The notes beneath the pieces were generated by a model that was given only the letters and a program-made list of their open reading frames with translations, was not told where the DNA came from and did no database searches. From positions 1,445,331 through 1,509,330 of the forward strand of contig NZ_MRSV01000001.1 of assembly GCF_001909285.1 (NCBI RefSeq): DNA of 64,000 nucleotides, in the 5' to 3' direction. The position numbers and the translations under genes were made by a program. This document shows, piece after piece, positions 10,172 to 18,371 of the stretch; the first letter of the stretch is position 1, and each line of letters opens with the position of its first letter. Source of the stretch: Exiguobacterium profundum. GTDB lineage: Bacteria; Bacillota; Bacilli; Exiguobacteriales; Exiguobacteriaceae.

Positions 10172-10319
10172 CGTGAACTTCAATTGGTCTGACAAACGCA
10201 ACTTAAAGGGTTAGGACCTCTTAGGACTAACTTGCCCCCGTGGTTGTGGGCGATTCAGGCACAAAGTGAGTGATCATCAACTACTTTGAGACCATTGATG
10301 TAAAGGGGGATCCACTAAT
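10172..10319 (+). promoter_or_regulatory. structured 5' leader of speD, candidate cis-acting RNA
   Basis: A closing stem of 10 bp with one bulged T joins 10180-10190 (TCAATTGGTCT) to 10289-10298 (AGACCATTGA). Inside it are a GTTAG/CTAAC hairpin (10210-10214/10227-10231), TTGCCC/GGGCGA (10232-10237/10248-10253) and CAAAGT/ACTTTG (10262-10267/10283-10288), the last abutting the closing stem. TTAGGAC occurs twice (10211 and 10221). The loop CCCCC at 10235-10239 could instead pair with the Shine-Dalgarno GGGGG at 10305-10309. I do not recognise a known riboswitch class. No terminator is present, so control would be translational. Confidence 0.5.
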
Positions 10320-10706
10320 ATGGATACTATGGGACGTCACATTATTACAGAACTTTGGGAGTGCAATCCCGACAAATTGAATGATATCGACTACATCGAG
10401 CGTTTGTTCGTCGATGCTGCTCTTCGTTCGGGCGCTGAAGTCCGCGAAGTTGCATTCCACAAATTTGCGCCACACGGTGTAAGTGGAGTCGTCATCATTT
10501 CAGAATCACACTTAACGATTCACAGTTTCCCAGAACATGGCTATGCGTCAGTTGACGTGTTTACATGTGGAGATCGAATCGATCCGGCTACAGCATCGCA
10601 GTATATTGCTGAAGGATTGGATGCAAAAGTACGTGAAGATGTGAAACTTGAGCGTGGAATGGGACCAATTCGTGTTCCGGAAGCGCAAGTGGCAATCAGC
10701 AAATAA
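10320..10706 (+). CDS. speD: S-adenosylmethionine decarboxylase proenzyme
   Basis: 128 residues, the short bacterial type. The chain cleaves itself at E62-S63 ([18 protein letters not shown]), turning S63 into the pyruvoyl cofactor; H68 and C83 (DVFTCGD) are the other active-site residues. It makes decarboxylated SAM for spermidine synthesis. The N-terminus [13 protein letters not shown] matches the family, which supports ATG 10320 although the Shine-Dalgarno AAAGGGGG is 10 bases away. It has a long structured leader and its own terminator, so it is monocistronic. Confidence 0.96.
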
Positions 10707-10724
10707 ATCAGATTGACCTTTTGA

Positions 10725-10753
10725 GGCTGACCGTTTAACGGTCAGCCCTTTTA
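10725..10753 (+). terminator. rho-independent terminator after speD
   Basis: GGCTGACCG (10725-10733) pairs with CGGTCAGCC (10739-10747), followed by CTTTTAATT. Confidence 0.85.
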
Positions 10754-10770
10754 ATTGTTTTGTTGTCGCC

Positions 10771-10799
10771 TTAATTTTGATATGCTTAACGTATATAAC
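10771..10799 (+). promoter_or_regulatory. putative sigma-A promoter upstream of the unknown gene and nrdR
   Basis: TTAATT (10771-10776), 17 bases, TATAAC (10794-10799), 20 bases before the start codon at 10819. Confidence 0.45.
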
Positions 10800-10818
10800 T
10801 CAGGCGTTGAGGTGGATT

Positions 10819-11190
10819 ATGGGACTGTTAGATAAGTTACAAACACATATTGAAACGAAAGATACACATAAAAATGAAATGCTCCAAACACGTTACTATG
10901 CGGCATCGTCACATGCGATGTTGCAATGGTTAGAAGGAAAAATTCAAGAGAACGGTCAGACGGTTCGTCGAATCGATGCGAATCGAGGAGAACTTTCGTT
11001 TCTCGGAGAAGGCTGGGACGGGCTCATCACGATTGTACAAGTGGATGGCGGCCGGACGGCTGTCGATTTTACATTAAACCGTGAACAGCGACTCGGTGCA
11101 GACCTCTCGCAAATTGTATCGCACTACTACGAGGCGCTCACGCAACAATTCCCGTTACGTGCCATTGGTAATAAAACAGTCGAACGATAA
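10819..11190 (+). CDS. conserved-looking cytosolic protein of unknown function
   Basis: About 123 residues, MGLLDKLQTHIETKDTHKNE onward. The ATG at 10819 is preferred because GAGGTGG sits eight bases upstream, and an upstream GTG-type extension has no such site. There is no signal peptide or membrane segment. The first half is predicted helical, the centre (RRIDANRGELSFLGEGWDGL) looks like a strand-rich core, and the end is helical. I do not recognise a family. nrdR follows after 12 bases, so the pair forms an operon. Confidence 0.75.
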   Translation: MGLLDKLQTHIETKDTHKNEMLQTRYYAASSHAMLQWLEGKIQENGQTVRRIDANRGELSFLGEGWDGLITIVQVDGGRTAVDFTLNREQRLGADLSQIVSHYYEALTQQFPLRAIGNKTVER

Positions 11191-11202
11191 GGAGGTTTGA
11201 GC

Positions 11203-11670
11203 ATGCGTTGTCCGAAATGTGATCATAATGGAACGAGAGTGCTCGATTCCCGTCCGGTGCAAGACCATTATTCGATTCGACGTCGTCGTGAATGTGAAAA
11301 ATGTGGGTATCGGTTTACAACGTTTGAGACGGTTGAACAGACACCGCTCATCATTGTTAAAAAAGATGGAAATCGTGAAGAGTTAAGTCGTGAAAAAGTG
11401 CTTCGCGGCATTATTCGGGCGTGCGAGAAACGACCTGTCACACTTGAACAGCTCGAAGGGGTTGTGACGAAAGTCGAACAGCAACTCCGTGCCCTCGCCC
11501 AGTCAGAAATTCCAAGTGAACAAGTAGGCGAGCTTGTGATGAATGAACTTGCACGAGTCGATGAAGTCGCATATGTTCGGTTTGCATCGGTTTATCGTCA
11601 ATTCAAAGACATCACGGTGTTCTTTAAAGAACTTGAAGATTTAATGAAGCAAGAAAATTCGACCAACTAA
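11203..11670 (+). CDS. nrdR: transcriptional repressor NrdR
   Basis: 155 residues. The N-terminal zinc ribbon is C3, C6, C31 and C34, with the intervening arginine-rich RRRREC segment contacting NrdR boxes. The ATP-cone domain (about 49-139) begins [18 protein letters not shown]. It represses ribonucleotide reductase genes according to dATP/ATP. GGAGG at 11191-11195 places the start at ATG 11203, two codons after a TTG in the same frame. Position ahead of dnaB-dnaI is conserved in Bacillus. Confidence 0.96.
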   Translation: MRCPKCDHNGTRVLDSRPVQDHYSIRRRRECEKCGYRFTTFETVEQTPLIIVKKDGNREELSREKVLRGIIRACEKRPVTLEQLEGVVTKVEQQLRALAQSEIPSEQVGELVMNELARVDEVAYVRFASVYRQFKDITVFFKELEDLMKQENSTN

Positions 11671-11697
11671 AGGGCGGCCTGCTGGTCGCCCTTTTTC
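11671..11697 (+). terminator. rho-independent terminator between nrdR and dnaB
   Basis: AGGGCGGCC pairs with GGTCGCCCT (one G-U pair) around TGCT, followed by TTTTT. dnaB starts only 14 bases later, so readthrough probably feeds dnaB. Confidence 0.8.
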
Positions 11698-11710
11698 AAG
11701 GGAGAGAGCC

Positions 11711-13063
11711 ATGGAGAAAGAACGTACAATCTTTGGGACGGACGAATTGTTAATCATGAGTACCGGTCTAGTCGACCGTGAATCGTACCAGTCCCTTTAC
11801 CACTTATATCAACCTGTCATCGGGGTGAAGGCGCTCGCACTCTATCAAACGTTATGGAGCGAACTAAAACCGGGCAAAATGAAATCCAACTATATGTCCC
11901 ATAGTGCATTGTGTGAGATGTTGGAGTTCTCCATCAATGAGTTAATGGACAGTTTGTTCCGCTTAGAAGCGATCGGATTAGTGCGAACCTATAAAACAAA
12001 AGACGCTCGATTGACACAATACGTTTATCAGTTACGTGTTCCGCTTGCACCGCACACGTTTTTGAATGATGGGTTACTGTCGAGTTTCCTCTTCTATAAA
12101 GTCGGGGAAGTACGATTCAAACAACTGCAAGGGCGTTTTACGATTGATCCGTTGCCCGCAGGCATCGTCGAAGTGACAAAGGATTTCAATGAAGTATTTG
12201 ATGTCAAAGGAGTGAACCATCGTGCGTTCACACAAAAAAATTATGAAAAGCCGGACCGGGCTAAGATTGAGATCAACTATTCGTTCGATATGGAAATTGT
12301 GAAAAAACTGACGAATTTTCCAGTTGGATTTTTCACGAAAAAATTAGACGAAACGATCACAAAATTGGCCTACGTGTCACAACTCGATGAAGAGACGATG
12401 GCGGAAATGTTGAAAGAATATTTCGTACATGAGGCGTACCTGCCACTCAGCGAACAAGAGAAGCGGGACGGTTGTCGTCAAATGGTTCTGCAGTTGAAGA
12501 AGAAACAGACGCGCCACCGGAAAGAGAAGACCGTCGAACTTGAACAGACGAAACTAGGAGATTTGCATGATCCCGAAGTGATGGAGTCCGCACACCCACA
12601 TCAATATGTCTCGACGCTTCGGAAGACCCCGCAACTTACAAAAAGTGATGAACAGTTAGTCATTGAACTCGTCGACACACTCGGTCTCGCGCCAGGGGTC
12701 ATCAATGCGCTCTTCTATTACTGTATCGAAGTGAAGAAGCAGACGCGGCTGAGCGAGAACTATGTCTTGCGCATTGCGACGAGTTGGAAAACAGCGGGCT
12801 ATACGAATGCAAAAGAAGCGCTAGAGCGTGAAGAATCTCAAGATGCGCTCATCGAGAAGAAACAGCAAAAACGTGAGAGTGTGCAACGCACCACAGTCGG
12901 GTCACGACGGAAACCCCAACAAGGGGATATGCCGAAATGGCTCGAGGACGAGGCGAAACAACAGCGCTCATACGACCAAGCGAGGAAAAAAGAACTCGAG
13001 TCGTCCGTACCGGATGACGCGGAACTTGTGAAACTATTAAATGAATTGAAAGAGAAGGGGTGA
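11711..13063 (+). CDS. dnaB: replication initiation / membrane attachment protein DnaB
   Basis: 450 residues. This is the Firmicutes primosome protein, not the replicative helicase; it helps load DnaC helicase with DnaD and DnaI. The N-terminal winged-helix part has the typical ESYQSLYHLYQPVIGVKALA. The C-terminal DnaD/DnaB-like helical domain lies around residues 310-385 (NALFYYCIEVKKQTRLSENY), followed by a charged tail. ATG 11711 follows GGGAGAG. dnaI follows after 4 bases, the conserved dnaB-dnaI pair. Confidence 0.94.
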   Translation: MEKERTIFGTDELLIMSTGLVDRESYQSLYHLYQPVIGVKALALYQTLWSELKPGKMKSNYMSHSALCEMLEFSINELMDSLFRLEAIGLVRTYKTKDARLTQYVYQLRVPLAPHTFLNDGLLSSFLFYKVGEVRFKQLQGRFTIDPLPAGIVEVTKDFNEVFDVKGVNHRAFTQKNYEKPDRAKIEINYSFDMEIVKKLTNFPVGFFTKKLDETITKLAYVSQLDEETMAEMLKEYFVHEAYLPLSEQEKRDGCRQMVLQLKKKQTRHRKEKTVELEQTKLGDLHDPEVMESAHPHQYVSTLRKTPQLTKSDEQLVIELVDTLGLAPGVINALFYYCIEVKKQTRLSENYVLRIATSWKTAGYTNAKEALEREESQDALIEKKQQKRESVQRTTVGSRRKPQQGDMPKWLEDEAKQQRSYDQARKKELESSVPDDAELVKLLNELKEKG

Positions 13064-13067
13064 GGGG

Positions 13068-13982
13068 ATGGAACGAATCAATCAGTCGCTGTCTCAGTTG
13101 ATGAACCGAAAAGAAGTTCGGGAGGCGTACGAGTCGATTCGCAGACGTACACTGAACCACCCGGGTGTCATCGCATTTTTGAACGCTCATCCAGAGTTAG
13201 AGGAGAAGGCGATTGAAATCGGGTTTACCAAACTGAGTGAGTACGCGGAACAGATGGATGGAAAAACGTTCAGAGAAGATCAGGCCGTCATCCCAGGCCA
13301 TCAACCGGTACTTTATGTCGATTTAGGACAGATTGCAATTCGATATGAAGAAACGGTCGCACATCGCCAGGCGAGACGACAAAAAGAAATGGACCGTAAA
13401 TTCAAAAGTTTGTTTTTACCGGAAGAAGTTCGCGAGGCGAGTTTCGAATCTTTCGATTGGGGCGACGACGCGCGTAAAATCGCATTGCGTGAAGCGATGC
13501 GATTTGTAACAGGGATGAAGTCTCGTCAAAAAGTGAACGGCCTCTATCTCCATGGTAGTTTTGGCGTCGGGAAGACATATTTACTCGCCGCAATCGCCAA
13601 TGAGTTGAAGGTGGCGGACATCGAAACGATTCTAGTCCATGCTCCGGGCTTTGTGTCGGAGGCGAAACGCAAAATTCGTACCGAGTCGTTCGACTCTTTC
13701 TTGACGTCGTTTCAACATGTGCCAGTCTTACTGATTGATGACATCGGAGCTGAAGCCATCAGTCCGTGGGTACGAGATGAATTGTTCGGGATCATTCTTC
13801 AGTATCGGATGATGCATCGCTTGCCGACGCTCTACAGTTCAAACTTTAGCGGAGAAGAACTCGAGACGCACTTTTCAATCGATGGTTCGCCGCAAAATAA
13901 AATGAAGGCACAGCGACTCATGCAACGTATTTCCACGACGACGACCCAAATTGAGTTAAAGGGTGAAAATCGCCGTCGGTAA
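13068..13982 (+). CDS. dnaI: primosomal helicase loader DnaI
   Basis: 304 residues, a AAA+ ATPase. Walker A is GSFGVGKT with K169 and Walker B is VLLIDDIGAEA, followed by SPWVRDELFG and the sensor SSNF. The N-terminal helicase-binding domain (1-100) aligns with B. subtilis DnaI from memory, but the zinc-ligand cysteines of that protein are absent: no cysteine occurs in this region, only GHQP around the expected His. The start at ATG 13068 follows GAGGGG, overlapping the dnaB end region. Confidence 0.95.
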   Translation: MERINQSLSQLMNRKEVREAYESIRRRTLNHPGVIAFLNAHPELEEKAIEIGFTKLSEYAEQMDGKTFREDQAVIPGHQPVLYVDLGQIAIRYEETVAHRQARRQKEMDRKFKSLFLPEEVREASFESFDWGDDARKIALREAMRFVTGMKSRQKVNGLYLHGSFGVGKTYLLAAIANELKVADIETILVHAPGFVSEAKRKIRTESFDSFLTSFQHVPVLLIDDIGAEAISPWVRDELFGIILQYRMMHRLPTLYSSNFSGEELETHFSIDGSPQNKMKAQRLMQRISTTTTQIELKGENRRR

Positions 13983-13987
13983 AGGAT

Positions 13988-14016
13988 TGTTTTTCTTTGG
14001 TGAGTTGACTATACTA
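13988..14016 (+). promoter_or_regulatory. sigma-A promoter of thrS
   Basis: TTGTTT (13988-13993), a 17-base spacer and TATACT (14011-14016), placed to start the T-box leader. Confidence 0.6.
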
Positions 14017-14022
14017 AGAAAC

Positions 14023-14257
14023 ATATAAAGGATGCATAGAAGAGGATATGGATCATCGAGACGAGTTTTAGCGAGGGAAGGGCGGTGGAAGCTTCCTAAC
14101 GACGACGATGGATTTACTCCCTCAGAGCACCGTACGGGTCAATCGTGCGGCGATTCACACTCGTTATCGTGTGTTCGAGCCAAGCAGATTGCTTGGGAAC
14201 GAGGGTGGTACCACGAGAATCAAAGCTCGTCCCTTTTTGAGGGACGGGCTTTTTTTA
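14023..14257 (+). promoter_or_regulatory. T-box leader of thrS
   Basis: The T-box core AACGAGGGTGGTACCACG lies at 14198-14215, directly before a terminator hairpin (14224-14257), and about 175 nt of stem I-III sequence precedes it. Uncharged tRNA-Thr is expected to stabilise the antiterminator, judged from the gene downstream. I could not assign the specifier triplet with confidence. The leader fills the whole dnaI-thrS gap. Confidence 0.9.
14224..14257 (+). terminator. T-box regulated terminator of thrS
   Basis: GCTCGTCCCT pairs with AGGGACGGGC (one G-U pair), followed by seven T. Confidence 0.88.
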
Positions 14258-14281
14258 TATTCATTTTTTGAGAGGGGACAG

Positions 14282-16225
14282 ATGTACATGATTCAATTAA
14301 CATTTCCAGATGGCGCGGTAAAAGAATTTGATGCAGGCGTCACAGCAGAAGACGTCGCGGGCTCAATCAGTCCGGGACTTCGTAAAAAGGCAATCGCAGC
14401 AAAACTAGACGGAGAACTCATCGACTATCGTCGTCCAATCGAACATGACGGCAAAATCGAACTCGTGATGCCGGACTCGGAAGATGGTCTTGATTTGATG
14501 CGTCACTCGTCAGCGCACTTGATGGCTCAAGCGATCAAACGGTTATACGGAGAAGACAACAACATCTATCTCGGAATTGGACCGACGATTGAGAACGGGT
14601 TCTATTACGATATCGAGATGGATCGTCGCATCAATGAGGAAGACCTTCCTGAAATCGAAAAGATGATGAAACGCATCGTCGACGAAAACTTAGAAATCAC
14701 ACGTGAAGTCGTTTCCCGTGACGAGGCGCTCGCTCGTTATAAAGAATTGGGAGATCCGCTCAAGATTGAGTTGATTGAGGACATTCCTGCTGATCAAACC
14801 CTTACAATCTATCATCAAGGTGAGTTCTTTGACCTTTGCCGTGGACCTCACGTCCCGTCAACATCGAAGTTGAAAATCTTCAAATTGATGAGCGTGGCTG
14901 GTGCCTACTGGCGCGGGGACTCAGACAATAAGATGCTACAGCGTATTTACGGGACAGCGTGGGCGACGAAAGAACAACTCGCTGAACACTTGCGTCTTCT
15001 TGAAGAGGCGAAAGAACGCGACCATCGTAAACTCGGGAAAGAACTCGACCTCTTCTTCGTTTCACAAGAAGTCGGTCAAGGGCTTCCGATGTGGCTTCCG
15101 AAAGGGGCTGCGATTCGTCGTACGGTCGAGCGCTACATCGTTGATAAAGAACTCGAACTCGGATATCAACATGTCTACACACCGGTTCTCGGTTCGGTCG
15201 ACTTGTATAAGACATCTGGTCATTGGGATCACTATCAAGACGACATGTTCCCGAAAATGGAGATGGACAACGAAGAACTCGTCCTTCGTCCGATGAACTG
15301 CCCGCACCACATGACAATCTACAAACATGAGCCACGTTCGTACCGCGAACTTCCACTTCGAATCGCTGAGCTTGGCGGGATGCACCGTTACGAGATGTCA
15401 GGGGCGCTCACAGGTCTACAACGTGTTCGTTATATGGTATTGAATGATGGACATACGTTCGTTACACCTGAACAGATGAAGCAAGAATTCAAAGACATCG
15501 TTCATTTGATTCAAGAAGTATACGCTGACTTTGGCATAAAAGATTATCGTTTCCGTCTCTCGTATCGCGATCCTGCTGATAAAGAGAAGTATTTCGATAA
15601 CGATGCCATTTGGGAAATGGCACAAAGTCAGTTGAAGGAAACGATGGACGAGCTCGAACTTCCGTACTTCGAAGCAGAAGGCGAAGCGGCATTTTACGGA
15701 CCGAAACTTGACGTACAAGTACGGACGGCACTTGGGAAAGAGGAGACGCTCTCGACTGTCCAACTCGACTTCTTGCTTCCGGAACGTTTCGATTTGACAT
15801 ACACTGGGCCAGACGGTAAGGACCATCGTCCAATCGTCTTGCACCGTGGTGTCGTCTCGACGATGGAACGGTTTGTCGCTTACTTGATTGAAGAGTATAA
15901 AGGCGCGTTCCCGACATGGCTCGCACCGGTCCAAGTCAAGTTGATCCCGGTTTCACACGTCCACGACGAATACGTCGCAGAAGTGAAAGCAGAACTTGTC
16001 AAACGTGGTGTTCGTGTCGAAACGGATCTCCGTGACGAGAAACTAGGCTATAAGATTCGTGAAGCACAAATGAAGAAGATTCCGATGACGCTCGTTCTTG
16101 GCGATAAAGAGCGAGATGAGCGTGCGGTCAATATTCGCCGCTACGGTCAGCAGGAACAAGTTTCTGCTTCACTTGATGAATTCATCGCATCGCTCACAGA
16201 TGAGATTGCGAACCGTTCACGTTAA
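14282..16225 (+). CDS. thrS: threonyl-tRNA synthetase
   Basis: 647 residues from ATG 14282, which follows GAGAGGGG; the frame is open further upstream but that part is T-box leader. The order is a TGS domain (about 1-63), the editing/SAD domain with HSSAHL, the class II catalytic core with the motif 2 region [20 protein letters not shown] and [20 protein letters not shown], then the anticodon-binding domain ([20 protein letters not shown] to the end). The length is normal for Bacillus ThrS. It is controlled by the T-box and transcribed alone. Confidence 0.97.
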   Translation: MYMIQLTFPDGAVKEFDAGVTAEDVAGSISPGLRKKAIAAKLDGELIDYRRPIEHDGKIELVMPDSEDGLDLMRHSSAHLMAQAIKRLYGEDNNIYLGIGPTIENGFYYDIEMDRRINEEDLPEIEKMMKRIVDENLEITREVVSRDEALARYKELGDPLKIELIEDIPADQTLTIYHQGEFFDLCRGPHVPSTSKLKIFKLMSVAGAYWRGDSDNKMLQRIYGTAWATKEQLAEHLRLLEEAKERDHRKLGKELDLFFVSQEVGQGLPMWLPKGAAIRRTVERYIVDKELELGYQHVYTPVLGSVDLYKTSGHWDHYQDDMFPKMEMDNEELVLRPMNCPHHMTIYKHEPRSYRELPLRIAELGGMHRYEMSGALTGLQRVRYMVLNDGHTFVTPEQMKQEFKDIVHLIQEVYADFGIKDYRFRLSYRDPADKEKYFDNDAIWEMAQSQLKETMDELELPYFEAEGEAAFYGPKLDVQVRTALGKEETLSTVQLDFLLPERFDLTYTGPDGKDHRPIVLHRGVVSTMERFVAYLIEEYKGAFPTWLAPVQVKLIPVSHVHDEYVAEVKAELVKRGVRVETDLRDEKLGYKIREAQMKKIPMTLVLGDKERDERAVNIRRYGQQEQVSASLDEFIASLTDEIANRSR

Positions 16226-16232
16226 GTGAGGG

Positions 16233-16264
16233 ACCACCTTTCCAACCAGAAAGGTGGTTTTTTT
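16233..16264 (+). terminator. rho-independent terminator after thrS
   Basis: ACCACCTTTC (16233-16242) pairs with GAAAGGTGGT (16249-16258), followed by six T. Confidence 0.92.
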
Positions 16265-16328
16265 CGGTCTATATACGGATGTGTATTTGGTCATCTACAC
16301 GTATCGTAAACGTAAGGAGTGATACTTA

Positions 16329-17201
16329 ATGAATTATATGAAGCCAGTATTGGCACTTACTATTGGAGCGGTTGCGTTCACAGGAGCGCTTCCGAAAGTC
16401 GGAGCGGAGGCAATCGTCAATGATACGATTGTAACCCTTGGTGAATCATTATCTTCAGAGCAACAAAAATGGGTACTTGAGCGTATGGATGCCCCAGAAG
16501 GAATCGAACCCATTATCGCGACTGCCGCAGATGAAGAAAAGTATTTAGGTGATTCGGTCCCGCAAGCACAGCGTGGAGGCGGCATGTACTCGTCTGCCCG
16601 AATCAAGTTGACGAACGGGACTGGTCTTGATATTCAGACGGAAAACGTGACGTGGGTCACGAAAGATATGTATGCGAACGCCCTCGTCACGGCGGGTGTG
16701 ACGGATGCCGATATTTATATCACGTCACCGATTAACGTGACGGGTACCTCGGCCTTGACGGGAATTATGAAGGCATATGATCAGACCGCGGCCGAGACCG
16801 GGATTGAACTGTCGGATGAACGAAAAGAATTGGCGCAAGAAGAGCTGGCGGTCACGTCTGAAATCGGTAAGACAGTCGGACAAGAGGACGTAGCAGGTCT
16901 CATGAACGAGATTAAAGCGGAAATCGCAAATCAGATGCCAGAGACAAATATTGAGATTCGTGACATCGTCATTCAAGTATTGAATCAAAATAACGTTCAG
17001 TTGTCTGAGGGTCAACTCGATCAACTGACGACGCTATTCGAAAACATGCAGCAAGCAAATCTTGATTGGTCAGCGATCAGTAGTGGATTGAAAGATGCGG
17101 GTCAAGATGTGCAGGCATTCCTCGAACAAGAAGAAGTAAAAGGATTCTTTGCCCGATTGTTTGAGGCCATTGGTAACTTCTTCAAATCGCTTACAAATTG
17201 A
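16329..17201 (+). CDS. secreted DUF1002 protein, YpuA-like
   Basis: 290 residues, the same size as B. subtilis YpuA. A signal peptide runs to about VGAEA (residues 23-27), without a lipobox cysteine. The mature part begins with the DUF1002 signature: NDTIVTLGESLSSEQQKWVL, then the strand segment SSARIKLTNGTGLDIQTENV and TDADIYITSPINVTGTSALT. The second half is helical, with a C-terminal FFARLFEAIGNFFKSL amphipathic stretch. The function of the family is unknown. It stands alone between thrS and a DUF2231 gene; the start follows GTAAGGAG. Confidence 0.85.
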   Translation: MNYMKPVLALTIGAVAFTGALPKVGAEAIVNDTIVTLGESLSSEQQKWVLERMDAPEGIEPIIATAADEEKYLGDSVPQAQRGGGMYSSARIKLTNGTGLDIQTENVTWVTKDMYANALVTAGVTDADIYITSPINVTGTSALTGIMKAYDQTAAETGIELSDERKELAQEELAVTSEIGKTVGQEDVAGLMNEIKAEIANQMPETNIEIRDIVIQVLNQNNVQLSEGQLDQLTTLFENMQQANLDWSAISSGLKDAGQDVQAFLEQEEVKGFFARLFEAIGNFFKSLTN

Positions 17202-17232
17202 TGATGTGACATGATGAAATAGTGGAGTAGTG

Positions 17233-17258
17233 GATAAACGTATGATGGAATCGGGTAT
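17233..17258 (+). promoter_or_regulatory. candidate sigma-B promoter of the DUF2231 gene
   Basis: GGGTAT at 17253-17258 is a perfect sigma-B -10. GATAAA at 17233-17238, 14 bases upstream, matches the GTTTAA -35 at four of six positions. It is 43 bases before the start codon. Confidence 0.45.
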
Positions 17259-17300
17259 ACAACTTTCATAATAGTTGATCACATCTTAGGAGGAATTGTT

Positions 17301-17714
17301 ATGCTCGGTGGAGTCCCATTACATCCATTGCTCGTGCACGCACCAATCGGTCTACTGTTGTTTGGTACACTATTGATTTTGATCAGTTTCAAATGGACAA
17401 GTTTTCGATTGTTTGCGCTCATCACATTGGTTGCAGGATTATTGTCCGGTGCAGTAGCTTTCTTGTCAGGGGATAGTGCGGAAGAGTATGCGGAAGCGAA
17501 TCTGCCATCGGTGACAGAAGCGATGATTGAAAACCATGAACATTTTGCCCTGTACAGCTTGATTGCATTTGGCATCACAGTGGTCTTGCTCGCAATCGGA
17601 TATCGTGCAAAAGGGAAGCTGTGGATTACACTGAGTTTTGTCGTTGCCCTCGTCGGAGCCGGACTACTTGCTTATGCAGGTCACCTAGGTGGTCAAATGG
17701 TATATGCGAAGTAA
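17301..17714 (+). CDS. DUF2231-type four-helix membrane protein
   Basis: 137 residues. The N-terminus GGVPLHPLLVHAPIGLLLFG carries the family hallmark LHPLLVHxPI, with a histidine pair at the membrane edge. Four membrane helices are visible, near 12-32, 38-56, 75-95 and 105-130. A third histidine pair, ENHEHF, precedes helix 3 and GHLGGQMVY closes the chain. The family is often linked to haem or redox membrane proteins, but the role is not established. AGGAGG precedes the start. The candidate sigma-B promoter suggests stress induction. Confidence 0.8.
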   Translation: MLGGVPLHPLLVHAPIGLLLFGTLLILISFKWTSFRLFALITLVAGLLSGAVAFLSGDSAEEYAEANLPSVTEAMIENHEHFALYSLIAFGITVVLLAIGYRAKGKLWITLSFVVALVGAGLLAYAGHLGGQMVYAK

Positions 17715-17721
17715 TTAAAAA

Positions 17722-17757
17722 AGACGTCTGTTTCAATCAAGTTGAGACAGGCGTCTT
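17722..17757 (+). terminator. hairpin after the DUF2231 gene
   Basis: AGACGTCTGTTTCAA pairs with TTGAGACAGGCGTCT (two mismatches) around TCAAG. The downstream T tract is short, so termination is less certain; it may also serve the convergent small gene. Confidence 0.6.
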
Positions 17758-17805
17758 CTATCGTTTTTGTCTTAATCATCGCAAAGATCATGGTGTGGGG
17801 TTGTT

Positions 17806-18015
17806 TCAGTACCACCGTTTATGGATATAATTTTGAGCCGACTCATGGTCATCGACGATTTTTAAAGTAATGCGATTCATTTCTTCTAATAGGTCTGTTA
17901 ATACCGCCTGTAATTTTTCGTCTTCTTGCCCATGTGCTTGCATCGTCTTACTGACAATCTGCTGGACTTGATCATGGTAGTCATGCTCTCGCGATACATC
18001 TTTTCGCCAGTTCAT
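17806..18015 (-). CDS. small acidic helical protein, unknown
   Basis: 69 residues, MNWRKDVSREHDYHDQVQQI onward. The reading frame has a strong Shine-Dalgarno, AAAGGAGGG, seven bases before the ATG, which is the main reason to accept it. The composition is highly charged and helical (DEKLQAVLTDLLEEMNRITL), without membrane segments or cysteines. I do not recognise a family. A sigma-B-like promoter (18042-18068) directly upstream points to a stress-induced small protein. Confidence 0.65.
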   Translation of the reverse strand: MNWRKDVSREHDYHDQVQQIVSKTMQAHGQEDEKLQAVLTDLLEEMNRITLKIVDDHESAQNYIHKRWY

Positions 18016-18041
18016 GTCGATCCCTCCTTTGATATTTCATT

Positions 18042-18068
18042 ATTCCCTTTGAAAAGGTATTGCGAAAC
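18042..18068 (-). promoter_or_regulatory. candidate sigma-B promoter of the 69-residue protein
   Basis: Read on the minus strand: GTTTCG (18068-18063), 15 bases, GGGAAT (18047-18042). Five of six -10 positions and four of six -35 positions match GTTTAA/GGGTAT. Confidence 0.4.
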
Positions 18069-18127
18069 GAGAGAATGACTGGTATCATCATAAAAGTGTG
18101 AGCTACCAATTATTCATGCGCGATATC

Positions 18128-18156
18128 TTGACATCTTTTCCTGCTAGTGCTAAGAT
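18128..18156 (+). promoter_or_regulatory. sigma-A promoter of the infC operon
   Basis: Consensus TTGACA (18128-18133), exactly 17 bases, TAAGAT (18151-18156). Confidence 0.8.
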
Positions 18157-18162
18157 GACATA

Positions 18163-18371
18163 GTGATTAAAAACAACAAAGCAGAAGCACCCGCTTTTCA
18201 CCTCGTCTGAGAGTCATCAGGCAGGTCCATCAAGTTCTTGGTTCATTCGGCATCGTCTGCCGTTTTATGACCTCAACTGATGTGTGGGTGGGAAACTGCC
18301 GACGCTTTTTTTATTGCCTTTTTGTCTTGTCAATCTAAATCTCGTGCAATCGCACGATGGAGGTGCTAACC
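18163..18371 (+). promoter_or_regulatory. ribosomal protein L20-type leader of infC-rpmI-rplT
   Basis: A leader of about 200 nt with the block AGCACCCGCTTTTCACCTCG near 18186 that is typical of the L20 leader as I remember it. It contains a premature terminator (18254-18312). By analogy with Bacillus, excess L20 binds the leader and causes early termination, giving autogenous control of IF3, L35 and L20. A small hairpin TCGTGC/GCACGA (18342-18357) lies just before the infC Shine-Dalgarno. Confidence 0.75.
18254..18312 (+). terminator. leader terminator (attenuator) of infC
   Basis: CGTC-T-GC-C-GTTT (18254-18265) pairs with AAAC-T-GC-C-GACG (18293-18304) with two single mismatches, then seven T. 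It sits inside the leader, 60 bases before the infC start. Confidence 0.65.

Noticed and set aside
14032..14271. Open frames within the thrS T-box leader
   Set aside because: They cross the T-box core and terminator and have no ribosome site; the RNA structure explains the sequence.
15416..15934. 172-codon antisense frame inside thrS
   Set aside because: Lies wholly within a well-conserved gene; no ribosome site, composition mirrors the sense codons.
18357..18371. ATG start for infC
   Set aside because: No Shine-Dalgarno lies before it, and the real one is downstream of it.
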